From an uncultured Lachnospiraceae bacterium (lineage in GTDB: Bacteria > Bacillota > Clostridia > Lachnospirales > Lachnospiraceae), in assembly GCA_903789615.1 (NCBI GenBank), contig CAIFEV010000002.1, positions 62,001-126,000 of the forward strand: 64,000 bases of DNA. Direction: 5' to 3'. Within the stretch, counting starts at the first letter, position 1, and every line of letters starts with the position of its first letter. The position numbers and the translations under genes are program-made. The notes beneath the pieces were generated by a model. The model had not been told where the DNA came from. It did no database searches and saw only the letters and a program-made list of their open reading frames with translations. Below are positions 29,592 to 38,230 of the stretch, one piece after another.

Positions 29592-32500
29592 TTACGTTAA
29601 TCCGCTGCCCCCTCCTTTGAAATCTGATCCCTGTCTCCTTTTCTGAAGCAATGTAATATACAGGAAAGCCGCTGCGATGACAAGCATGGCACCGGTTCCG
29701 ATATACCGGTAAGTCCCCGGACCGCCGGATTCCGGAAGAACATATTCCTTCGGCGTATCACGTTTCGTATTCGTGATAATGATCTGCCCCGACTGAATGC
29801 CGTCATTGTTCACATACGACACCGTATAATCACCCGCTATGTCTTTTCCGCTCTGCGTAACGGCAGTTTCCTTCACCGTGTAGTAATACGCATTTCCGTC
29901 AGCGTCCTTCTGGTCCAGATTATCCCACACATACGACAGACGCCCCGTGGAAGAATCCCGGATCAGCGTCACCGGATCCCCGACTGCTGTCTGATTGGCC
30001 GCCCTGTTCGGAGCCTTTGTATAGTCAACTATTGGAGTCAACGCATTATAGGGCTTAACCTGAATCGTAATATTCAAATCGGAATTTACGCTATGAATTG
30101 TATACGAATAGTTTGCACTATCATCAACTGACATGGGGTACTTTTCGCCGCCATACTCCACATACAGGACATTTTTATTATCTTCCCATTCATTAAATCT
30201 TATACTTATCGGTGTACCGTCTTTCACAATAAAACTGTTCTCAATTTTATTATAAGGTGACTGCGTGCTCACCACTGTTATGTTCACCTTATGCCCGTCC
30301 GGAAGCAGATTCTGCCGGTACAGCTGCGCCTTCACCTGTACATCCGCCGGCGCTTCCGTCTCACTGCCGTCCGAATTCGTCCAAACCTTCTGTACACCGA
30401 CACGGGTATAGGTATTCCGGATGTAGAAAATACCGCCCGCGTGGCTGAAAAATGTTATAGCATTCTGCGATACACCGGCATTCCCGGCGCCTGAATTGGA
30501 AAAGGCCGTATCCTCTGTACTCGCCGTCGCACGCCAGATCATATAGTATGGTGTCGTGTCCAGTTTGTAACCGTCCAGCGCCTTCGTCTCGGTGATCCGA
30601 TACAAAATATCCTCTGTCAGATCTTTGATATCGCCGTACATCCTCCAGACAATCTTGCCTTCCGAATCGGTCGTGAGTGTCGATTTTGTTACGGTCCAAC
30701 TGTTGGATGCCTTGTCAAACTGTTCAAGTTTGAACTGCGTCCCAGGCAGCGGAATCTGGTTGTTTCGGCTGTCGACCTTGTACAGCGTGATCTGTGAGCG
30801 GTGCGCGTGCGCCGAGGATGACTGTGCATTCAGGCTCATCTCCTGTTTGCTGCTCCAGTTTCCGTTGAGACTTACCGCATTGGAAATCTGCTTTCCATCT
30901 GCAAAGGAATCATCCAGATTGTACTCGTACACCAGGACCATCGCCTTGCTGTCCGGAATCGTCATCTTTATCGTTGCATTCGCTGTGTCATAATCCAGCG
31001 TATACGATGTACTTGCCAGCGGACTTCCAATATGATTTTCCGTATCCGGGTCATAGTTACACAATTTCAGTGAGCTGATGTCAAGACTCGGATTTAAGCC
31101 AGATGCCCCGGACAAGGTGTCTGTGAGGGTGAGTGTGGAGGAGTCTTCATCCAGATCAACGGCGCCCGGATTAATAAGCACTGTGTAGCGGACGCGGCTC
31201 GTCGGGTTCCCGTCTGAGTCCTTAAGCTGTTCCCCGCTCTTAATAACCCGCTCCCGTTCCCGTTTCACTTTCGTTTCCGTGCTGGAGGAATTTCCTGCCC
31301 ATGAGGCCTTATTCACATACGTCTGCACGGTTTTAGCCTGGTCATTCCATGCAGGATCTTCTGCAAGAGAAATACTGTAGGAAACGGCAACCCTCTCATA
31401 CCCGCTCACAAACGTATAATTCGGAATAGTAATGGTCAGCGTGGCCGTTCCGTCCTCATTCGGACTTGTTACAGCCTGCGGTTTGGATGTGCTGTTAAAA
31501 TCGGTTCCTCGATCGTTAGTGTTGCGGTTCCAACTGCCGAAATTAAACTCTGCTTTCACCGATCCATCAACCAGTGAAGTGCCTGCCGGCAGCACATCGG
31601 TTATCGTAATGGTCCCGTTGTCCGCTTCGGTTGTGTTGAGCATCAGACGATAATTCAGAATTCCTTTGATGTCATCGTAATTTACCGTGCTGCTGCCGGG
31701 GCCGAATATATCCGTTCCATATTCATTCTTCTGATACACCTGTTTTTCAAACCGGTTCGGCCTGGTATAGGTGTATTCCGCCTGTGAGGTTTTGTCAAAG
31801 GCAGAACCGGTATTCACGGCTTTCAGACTCTGACCGCCCTGCAGCCCGGAGATGTCAATGGCCGTTGTGTAGTCCTGATCCGTGATCAGCTGCCTTGCTT
31901 CAAAGGTTGTGTTGTCTTTTGTAGCAACCTCCACAACAAATTTGTCGATATGCGTGTCGGCATCGGATGCCTGCACTTCCCTGTCTCCGGCATAGTAATG
32001 CACTTTCAGTCGGATATTTCCTGACTCACTGCTTCCGGAATACTGATAACTTGTCTTGTCGTCAACAATCAGCTTCAGGTGGCCCTTGAGCTGACCATCG
32101 AGTCCGGCAGCCGTCGCGTACTGCGTAATCCCGGGAAGAACATTTCCATCCGAATCGGTCACTTCGGTTCCAATCGTATCGGTGTATGTAAAGGACTTCA
32201 GTTCCCCGGCCGGTGGAGTGACCGTGAATTTCCACTTCGGATACAGCATACCGTTTGTGATCCCGGAAGTGTCTGCCCCGTCATTTGTCTTGGAGACAGC
32301 CGCCTCTCTGTACGTTCCATTCACGACGCCCGTTGAAGTGCCTATCGTGTTCGTACCGTCTTTCACCGTAACGGTATTGCTTTTTGTAAAAGATTCTCCC
32401 GGAGTCCCGCCAGTCACCTTTGTGGCATACTGGATACGATACACTCCTTTGGGATCGCGGGATCCGATGTAATCGGCTATCTTTACATCAAGCTGCTTTT

Positions 32501-34766
32501 TGCCGATAAGACTCGATATTTTAGCAATCTCCTGCCAGTTTTCGTCCTTAATGACAACATCGCCGACAATCTCATCCGGCGTCGCATCCGCAATCGTCCA
32601 TTTGCTGACATCCGCCGTTTTGTCTTCATTCAGCCTGATCGTCCAGTTGATTACATTGTTCTGCGGATCATAACTGCCCTCTTTCTGTGCGGCAGGATGC
32701 ATCTCTTTTGTATACGAACCGCCGCTCTCATTATTACCGCTCCGGGAAGAAGCTGTATTGGCAACCTTCGCATACTGATTACCGTCTGCGGCCCCGATCT
32801 CCGCCGAGTATGTCACGACATACTTTTCTCCGGCTGCAAGCTTTGGAAGACCATCGATCGTGAACTTGGAGGATGTGCCGCTTCCCGCCGTCGTGAGCTT
32901 GTACTGCCCGGCAGATATATTTGTTTTTGTATTTCCGTCCGATGATATCTTTACAACCCGGATGCTGTCCGTCTTATATGAAAATACAGCATTGGAGCTG
33001 TTATACGGATCAACTGCATCGTGAATTGTAACCGTTCCTTCCGTACCTTTTGTTGTCGATGTCGTGACGGTATAGTTCATCCTCCGGCCATCAGAAGAAA
33101 GGGAACCGGTCTTGGCCGTGCTGATATCATACTTTGACTCCTGAGGTTTGAGGACTGTGATGGTCGAGCCAGAATTCCCGAACGAGATTTTCTGTTTCTC
33201 TTCACCGGATGTATTGTGCAGCGTCGATTGGAACTGGACATCGCCTTCAAAAGCATCCCCGTTCATTTCTTTGTCGAAATCCAGCGTAATTGTACCATCG
33301 TCTTTGATCGTATAGATTCCGATCTCCGAATCATCGGAAGGTTTTCTGATACTTCCCGATTCACCTCCCTTCATTACTGTCACGCCCTGCGGGAGCTTGT
33401 ATGTAATCGTATGATTGTCTTCTGTGATAATACCGTTTGGGATGGAATAATTGATCGTAATCCGCGCAGTGTCACCATCGGCAAATTCAGTCGCCGGTAT
33501 CCACTGCCCGTCTCTCAGCTTTTCCGCAACCACGCCGTTCTCTTTATTTATATATTGCTCCAGATCGTATTTATTGTCATCTGTCACCTGCACAGCAATC
33601 GCATCGCCGTTGTCCCGTGTCAGCGTCAGCGTTTCCGTCGTGGAAAATGGCTGTTTTGCGCACAGTTCCCAGTCGTCTCCCTGTTTTGTGACATTCACAA
33701 GCGCCGGATCTGAAAAACGGACTTCCCGGATATCGCCGGCGCTCAGGAGATCTCCTTCACTGTTCTTTGCAATCTTCAAATCAGAAAGCAGCGAAGAGAG
33801 CATCACTGCGCTGTCACCCGGAAGAACATATTCCTGCGGGCCATAATGAAAGCGGACCGTATAGACAATCGCATATACCGAAAATGCATCCGACGAAAAA
33901 ACAACCTCATCATCCGCCGGCTTGCGTGTGAGCTCCTCATCAGAAAGCTTTTCTACTGTCTCCGTCTTTCCGTCATCGCGGAAATGTACGATCTTCGGAT
34001 CTCCTTCCGCATCTGAAAGTCCGGCGCAGCTCATGCTGACGGTAACCGGTTTCGCCGGTTCAATCTCCTGTCCGTTTGTATCTGTGAACGTAATTTCAAC
34101 TGCGTTCTTTTTTACAATTTTTGTGGTATTGGCAGCGTCAGTCGCGCTCTGACCAGCCTCCAGACCGGAAGCATTTTCTGCCTGGGAAAGAATACTGCCG
34201 TCTTCTACGGCTTTCACCTTCATGGTTGTTCCTGCCGGAAATGCACCCTCGGGCGCCTCTGCCAGAACCGTGATAGGATTTTCTGTGTCTTCTGTCTGGC
34301 CGGAAAAAGAAGCTGCCGGCATGCTCTCTGGTCGGGACGCCGGTGACGTGACAGAAGCCAGCTCCTGAGTCCGTCCCACCTGTTCTGCTACAGCTATCTG
34401 AGAATCCTTCTCGCTGCCGGCAGCCGGCTGAACCGGAATCAGGCCCGGTGTCGACGGCTCTGCGTTTGTGCCGCTTGTGGTCCCAGCAATTGCAGCCGAT
34501 TGGTTTTCACATCCGGACGCAAGAGACGCACCGCCGCTGCTGCCAGCATCCGCTCCGCCTGCAAGGCTCACGGCTGCTGCTGTCGAACCGGCCGCTGGCC
34601 CGAATGTACTGACAGAACTTCCGGGAACCGACGTAAAAGCAACAGACAGACACAAAATCACGGCAGCCGCTGCACTGAGAAACTGCCCTGATCTTCTGCC
34701 TGTCTGTTGCAAGCCGCTCCTATTATTCACAGAACCGGTCTTATGCCTGTTACGAAAAAACCACAT
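29592..34766 (-). CDS. Large LPXTG-like surface adhesin/pilus tip protein
   Basis: A 1724-aa secreted protein. A long signal region (hydrophobic core about 29-46, SAAAAVILCLSVAFTS) is followed by a Ser/Ala/Gly-rich stretch to about 170. A long series of beta-sandwich adhesin repeats of the isopeptide-forming type covers roughly 400-1320. A SpaA-like domain starts near 1327 (ITLYKVDSRNNQIPLPGTQF) and a Cna-B domain near 1455 (VQKVWTNSDGSETEAPADVQ). The sorting signal is LPESGG, a Ser variant of LPxTG, then a hydrophobic helix and a QKRRQ tail. It is the second gene of the pilus operon and by size and position is the likely tip adhesin. AGGGGGAA precedes the ATG. Confidence 0.85.
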   Translation of the reverse strand: MWFFRNRHKTGSVNNRSGLQQTGRRSGQFLSAAAAVILCLSVAFTSVPGSSVSTFGPAAGSTAAAVSLAGGADAGSSGGASLASGCENQSAAIAGTTSGTNAEPSTPGLIPVQPAAGSEKDSQIAVAEQVGRTQELASVTSPASRPESMPAASFSGQTEDTENPITVLAEAPEGAFPAGTTMKVKAVEDGSILSQAENASGLEAGQSATDAANTTKIVKKNAVEITFTDTNGQEIEPAKPVTVSMSCAGLSDAEGDPKIVHFRDDGKTETVEKLSDEELTRKPADDEVVFSSDAFSVYAIVYTVRFHYGPQEYVLPGDSAVMLSSLLSDLKIAKNSEGDLLSAGDIREVRFSDPALVNVTKQGDDWELCAKQPFSTTETLTLTRDNGDAIAVQVTDDNKYDLEQYINKENGVVAEKLRDGQWIPATEFADGDTARITINYSIPNGIITEDNHTITYKLPQGVTVMKGGESGSIRKPSDDSEIGIYTIKDDGTITLDFDKEMNGDAFEGDVQFQSTLHNTSGEEKQKISFGNSGSTITVLKPQESKYDISTAKTGSLSSDGRRMNYTVTTSTTKGTEGTVTIHDAVDPYNSSNAVFSYKTDSIRVVKISSDGNTKTNISAGQYKLTTAGSGTSSKFTIDGLPKLAAGEKYVVTYSAEIGAADGNQYAKVANTASSRSGNNESGGSYTKEMHPAAQKEGSYDPQNNVINWTIRLNEDKTADVSKWTIADATPDEIVGDVVIKDENWQEIAKISSLIGKKQLDVKIADYIGSRDPKGVYRIQYATKVTGGTPGESFTKSNTVTVKDGTNTIGTSTGVVNGTYREAAVSKTNDGADTSGITNGMLYPKWKFTVTPPAGELKSFTYTDTIGTEVTDSDGNVLPGITQYATAAGLDGQLKGHLKLIVDDKTSYQYSGSSESGNIRLKVHYYAGDREVQASDADTHIDKFVVEVATKDNTTFEARQLITDQDYTTAIDISGLQGGQSLKAVNTGSAFDKTSQAEYTYTRPNRFEKQVYQKNEYGTDIFGPGSSTVNYDDIKGILNYRLMLNTTEADNGTITITDVLPAGTSLVDGSVKAEFNFGSWNRNTNDRGTDFNSTSKPQAVTSPNEDGTATLTITIPNYTFVSGYERVAVSYSISLAEDPAWNDQAKTVQTYVNKASWAGNSSSTETKVKRERERVIKSGEQLKDSDGNPTSRVRYTVLINPGAVDLDEDSSTLTLTDTLSGASGLNPSLDISSLKLCNYDPDTENHIGSPLASTSYTLDYDTANATIKMTIPDSKAMVLVYEYNLDDSFADGKQISNAVSLNGNWSSKQEMSLNAQSSSAHAHRSQITLYKVDSRNNQIPLPGTQFKLEQFDKASNSWTVTKSTLTTDSEGKIVWRMYGDIKDLTEDILYRITETKALDGYKLDTTPYYMIWRATASTEDTAFSNSGAGNAGVSQNAITFFSHAGGIFYIRNTYTRVGVQKVWTNSDGSETEAPADVQVKAQLYRQNLLPDGHKVNITVVSTQSPYNKIENSFIVKDGTPISIRFNEWEDNKNVLYVEYGGEKYPMSVDDSANYSYTIHSVNSDLNITIQVKPYNALTPIVDYTKAPNRAANQTAVGDPVTLIRDSSTGRLSYVWDNLDQKDADGNAYYYTVKETAVTQSGKDIAGDYTVSYVNNDGIQSGQIIITNTKRDTPKEYVLPESGGPGTYRYIGTGAMLVIAAAFLYITLLQKRRQGSDFKGGGSGLT

Positions 34767-34849
34767 ACTTCATTCCCCCTGAATCCTGTATGTCAGCGTC
34801 TGCCTTCCGACGCGGCAGATGGTTCTTCCTTCTATATAATAGTTAACGA

Positions 34850-35404
34850 TTACCGGATCCCGCCAAACCGCGTGAGCGGCCAGACCCGGAATCGAATTTT
34901 TCCTTCCACGCTGCTGGCAGGAATACAGCCGATTTCCTCTGCCCTGGAATCCATTCCATTTTCACGGTTGTCGGCAAGTACAAATACCGTTCCCTCCGGT
35001 ACCGTAAGCGGAAAAGCCGTTGTATTTCTTCCGCTCCCGGAGCCTGCCACGTAAGGCTCCGGGAGCTGTGCTCCGTTCACGGTAACGTTACCAGAATCAT
35101 CGATATTAACTTCATCGCCTTCCTGTGCGATGACACGGCGAATCAAAAGTTTGCTGTTATACGTAAGAGCTGCAACATCTCCCTGCTTTGGCACCGGATC
35201 CCGGGCAGCAACTACGATATCTCCATCCGAAAGTGTCGGACTCATGACACTCCCATACACTCTGTACACGGGATGAGTGAGCAACGTAATTGCAGCTACT
35301 GCAATACAGAAAATACCAATCCAGAAAATCAGCCGTCCTGCCTTTCCGGCTCTGGAATATCTCATTCCTTCCTCTTCTGGTTTCCCTTCATTCTGCATAA
35401 CCAT
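34850..35404 (-). CDS. lepB: Signal peptidase I (pilus-locus type)
   Basis: A 184-aa membrane-bound peptidase with one N-terminal helix (about 27-44). The catalytic Ser lies in YGSVMSPTLSDGD, and the general-base Lys in NSKLLIRRVIAQEGDEV. The C-terminal box VLADNRENGMDSR is the usual 'GDN-x-x-x-S-x-DSR' motif with an Ala-Asp-Asn variant. It removes signal peptides of secreted pilins; dedicated copies often head Gram-positive pilus operons, as here. Two starts are possible. The first ATG (35404) has a poor ribosome site; a second at 35365 (MRYSRAG) has GAGGAAGGA directly upstream and may be the true one. Confidence 0.88.
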   Translation of the reverse strand: MVMQNEGKPEEEGMRYSRAGKAGRLIFWIGIFCIAVAAITLLTHPVYRVYGSVMSPTLSDGDIVVAARDPVPKQGDVAALTYNSKLLIRRVIAQEGDEVNIDDSGNVTVNGAQLPEPYVAGSGSGRNTTAFPLTVPEGTVFVLADNRENGMDSRAEEIGCIPASSVEGKIRFRVWPLTRFGGIR

Positions 35405-35667
35405 CGGTGGTCTAGCCCGAAATTTCAGTTCGCATTTACCTGTTTCTCATTTATCTTTAGAGTATCCCCCCGCCGATTAATTTTCAAGGCCAAAACAGTT
35501 GATAATTTTAAATATTAAAATAAGCTGACATCACTAAAATCCCATTTCTATGCGTATTTCCTGCATGACGGGTCTTATCGCCTGATGAAACTTGTCAATA
35601 TTTTCACATCTTTATTAATTTTTTACCATATCGTGAGAACTTTTATCTGTGAAAAAAAGTGCACCGC

Positions 35668-37017
35668 TCACCCTATCCGATACTCCCCTTCCCGGCAGTA
35701 TACATCGGTCAGGAAGAACTCACGCATCACGCGGATCAGGTACTCTGTGTCCTTCACACCGGCCGTCTCATACGGCGAGTGCATGGCCAGCTGCGGCAGG
35801 CCGATGTCCACCGTGTTCATGGAAACGTGAGACGTGGAGATATTCCCCAGCGTTGATCCGCCCGGGACATCCGAGTTGTTGTAGAATGTCTGGCACGGGA
35901 CGTCTGCCTTCCGGCAGATGCGGCGGAAGATGGCGGCCGCCACCGCGTCGGTGGTGTACTTCTGGTTGGCCGAGAACTTTACAACCGGGCCTGCATTCAT
36001 GACCGGCCGGTTCACAAGGTCCGCCTTGTCCGGATGAAGCGGATGCACGGCGTGCGCATTGTCAGCGGACACCATGAACCCGGTTCCCGTCATGCGGCGG
36101 TAGTCCTCTTCCGTGAGTCCCAGCGCAAAGACGATGCGGCGCAGCACGTCCTCCAGAAATGTGGAATCTGCTCCCTGTTTTGTGCGGCTCCCGACTTCTT
36201 CGTTGTCAAATATTGCGCACACATTTACAGCGCTTCCCGGACGGTTCTTTGCTGCAGACGGTACAGACACGTTTCCTGCTGCCCGGATGAGGCCCTGCAT
36301 GCATCCGAAAGCGCTCTGCAGATCGTCCAGCCTGCCGGAGGCGATGTATTCCCGGTTTGCGCCCCAGATTCTGCCCGGCACGCGGTTGTAAAGAAAGAGA
36401 TCCGCAGCCTCGATTTTGTCCTCGTCCACACCGACAGCCTCCGCCTCCAGGCGCGCGAGCGCCCCTTCGGACGTCTCATCGCCAAACAGCACCATCATGT
36501 CATTCTGTACAGAGAAGGCATACCCGTCGTTTACCTTCCGGTTCATGTGAATCGCCAGGTTCGGGATCATGCAGAGGTCCCGGTCAAAGTTCACCAGCCG
36601 GCTCTCCAGTCCCTCATCTGTGTCCACGATGACGCGCCCCGCAATCGAGAGCGGCCGGTCCAGCCACGGCGAGAGAATGGCGCCGCCGTACAGCTCTGCG
36701 TTCAGCTCCACATAGTGCCCGGCCTTTCCGACTTCCGGGCTGTCCTTCAGGCGGAAGGTCGGTGAGTCGCTGTGCGCCGCCGCGATCTGAAAGTGATCCG
36801 GACGCTCCGGGAGCGTGAAGGCGATGATGGCCGACTGGTTGCGCGTCACAAAGTATTTACCGCCCGGCAGGATCTCCCAGCGTCCGCACTCTTCCAGGCG
36901 GCTGAATCCCGCCTTTGTGAGCATATCGCCAAAATTCCTCACCACATGAAACACCGACGGACTTGCCTCGATAAACTTCAGAAGGTCCCCTGATGTCTTT
37001 TCAAAATCCTGCTGCAT
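35668..37017 (-). CDS. M18 family aminopeptidase
   Basis: A 449-aa metallopeptidase of usual M18 length. Motifs visible are AAAHSDSPTFRLK (first metal His), a long AELYGGAILSPWLDRPLSIAG segment, IFDNEEVGSRTKQGA (catalytic and metal Glu) and SADNAHAVHP. Near the end come KFSANQKYTTD and STLGNISTSHVSM, typical of aspartyl/glutamyl aminopeptidases. It trims acidic N-terminal residues from cytoplasmic peptides as a large oligomer. I chose the ATG at 37017 because of GGAAAGGTGGG upstream; a longer in-frame extension to 37140 has no family similarity. It is monocistronic. Confidence 0.9.
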   Translation of the reverse strand: MQQDFEKTSGDLLKFIEASPSVFHVVRNFGDMLTKAGFSRLEECGRWEILPGGKYFVTRNQSAIIAFTLPERPDHFQIAAAHSDSPTFRLKDSPEVGKAGHYVELNAELYGGAILSPWLDRPLSIAGRVIVDTDEGLESRLVNFDRDLCMIPNLAIHMNRKVNDGYAFSVQNDMMVLFGDETSEGALARLEAEAVGVDEDKIEAADLFLYNRVPGRIWGANREYIASGRLDDLQSAFGCMQGLIRAAGNVSVPSAAKNRPGSAVNVCAIFDNEEVGSRTKQGADSTFLEDVLRRIVFALGLTEEDYRRMTGTGFMVSADNAHAVHPLHPDKADLVNRPVMNAGPVVKFSANQKYTTDAVAAAIFRRICRKADVPCQTFYNNSDVPGGSTLGNISTSHVSMNTVDIGLPQLAMHSPYETAGVKDTEYLIRVMREFFLTDVYCREGEYRIG

Positions 37018-37074
37018 ACCGCCCACCTTTCCTGAATTCATAAAATATCCTGTCTTCCATGCTGCACTGGATAC

Positions 37075-37102
37075 ACTATAGCACGGAAGAAGGCGAAGGG
37101 AA
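37075..37102 (-). promoter_or_regulatory. Candidate promoter of the M18 gene
   Basis: On the minus strand TTCCCT (37097-37102), 16 bases, then an extended -10 TGC-TATAGT (hexamer 37075-37080), about 60 bases before the chosen start. Confidence 0.4.
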
Positions 37103-37193
37103 TCATGCTTTCCCTGGTTCCCGGAGGGTTTTTTGAACATTTCCGGATTTGAGGGATGGGATTTGGATATTCCTCAGTCCCCCGGGAGTGAAA

Positions 37194-37293
37194 TGCAACG
37201 AAAAAGACAAGATTCTTTGATTTCCGTTGCAATTTTCACCCGATTTTGGACAGGCGTGCAACGAAATTAACCTTTCTTATGATTCTCGTTGCA
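37194..37293. repeat. Two-unit inverted-motif array (TGCAACG/CGTTGCA)
   Basis: tgcaacg starts at 37194 and 37257, and cgttgca at 37225 and 37287. The units are 38 and 37 bp long with a 25-bp unique gap, so the period is 63 bp. The two units also resemble each other internally (TTCTT...TGATT before the second arm). The geometry matches the array at 22453-22787, but the motif is different. It lies upstream of the M18 gene and downstream of the isomerase gene. The rest of the 360-base gap 37018-37377 shows only the M18 promoter candidate and the isomerase hairpin. Confidence 0.75.
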
Positions 37294-37315
37294 GCCATTT
37301 CTCTGGAAGCCACCA

Positions 37316-37357
37316 CGCCCCTCCGGGCGGGCTAATGTTTCCCGTACCGGAGGGGCG
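37316..37357 (-). terminator. Hairpin after module A (isomerase copy 1)
   Basis: An 11-bp GC-rich stem (ccggaggggcg 37347-37357 with cgcccctccgg 37316-37326) lies 20 bases beyond the stop codon. There is no T tract, so it could act as a 3'-end protecting hairpin as much as a terminator. Confidence 0.55.
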
Positions 37358-37377
37358 CCTCACGTTTCTCTCAGAAA

Positions 37378-38139
37378 TCAGTATCCGAGTTTCTTCAGAT
37401 TCTCAAGACTTGTCTTCATCGCCGTAAACGGGCTGCCCTCGCAGACATCCTGTTCAACGAGCGCGTACTTGCAGTCGGTCTTCTCAAGCTCTGCCATGAT
37501 TGCCGCAAAGTCGATGTTGCCTTCCATTACCGGCGCCATGACTTCTGTGTGGTCCTTCGTGACCTTGCGGTCCTTCAGGTGCACGCACGGGATGCGGCCT
37601 GAGCACTTGCGGATCCAGGCAAGCGGGTCGACGCCGGCCGTCGCGAGCCAGTACGTGTCAAGTGTCACGCCAAGCTCGTCCGGCGCGAAGCCGTCAAGCA
37701 GGTAGTCGAGCAGATACTTTCCATCCGCCTTGAAGAAATCCAGGTCGTGGTTGTGATACATGAACAGCATCCCTGCGTCGCGGATCATGTCAAGCGGTCC
37801 CCTGAAGTCCTCCACAAAATAGCGGATCCACTCCGGATCCTGATATTTGGCCGGCATCGAGCCGAGGCCGATGTATTTACAGCCCATCACCTCGTGGTCG
37901 TGGATCAGGTTCTCCGTGTCGTGCAGAATCCGGTCCACCGGGCTGTGCGTCAAAACGATGCGGATTCCGTACTTGTCGCAGACCTCGCGCGCGACCTTTG
38001 GCGTCACCGACGCGCCGATGGCCGAGAGCTGAACGGTCTTGTAGCCGATGGCCGCAACCTTGCTGATCGTGCGCTCAAAGTCCTTCGGTGTCTGCGTAAA
38101 ATCACGCAGCGTAAAGAGCTGGGCTCCAACTTCTACCAT
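37378..38139 (-). CDS. Sugar phosphate isomerase/epimerase (TIM barrel), copy 1
   Basis: A 253-aa AP-endonuclease-2/xylose-isomerase-like TIM barrel. Typical elements are GAQLFTLRD at the start, YHNHDLDF (metal His and catalytic region, about 130-137), LDTYWLATAG, and PCVHLKDRK followed by a C-terminal VEQDVC metal Glu. Such enzymes interconvert ketoses or oxidised sugars in the cytoplasm using a divalent metal. It is the last gene of module A. It is almost identical to 49682-50449: I see about six mismatches over some 730 bp, with divergence only at the very ends. An AGGAGGAA ribosome site precedes the ATG. Confidence 0.9.
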   Translation of the reverse strand: MVEVGAQLFTLRDFTQTPKDFERTISKVAAIGYKTVQLSAIGASVTPKVAREVCDKYGIRIVLTHSPVDRILHDTENLIHDHEVMGCKYIGLGSMPAKYQDPEWIRYFVEDFRGPLDMIRDAGMLFMYHNHDLDFFKADGKYLLDYLLDGFAPDELGVTLDTYWLATAGVDPLAWIRKCSGRIPCVHLKDRKVTKDHTEVMAPVMEGNIDFAAIMAELEKTDCKYALVEQDVCEGSPFTAMKTSLENLKKLGY

Positions 38140-38230
38140 AATCTGATTTCCTCCTGTTTAAAACTGTCTTTAAGTTTTGCTTCTGCTGCCGGTATCCCCG
38201 GCCTGTCTGACCAGTGTTATCCTTACCTTC

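Noticed and set aside
35405-35667. A cyclic-di-GMP riboswitch ahead of the pilus operon.
   Set aside because: The leader is AT-rich with a possible TTGAAA-17-TACTCT promoter, but the conserved riboswitch segments are absent. I see nothing else definable there.
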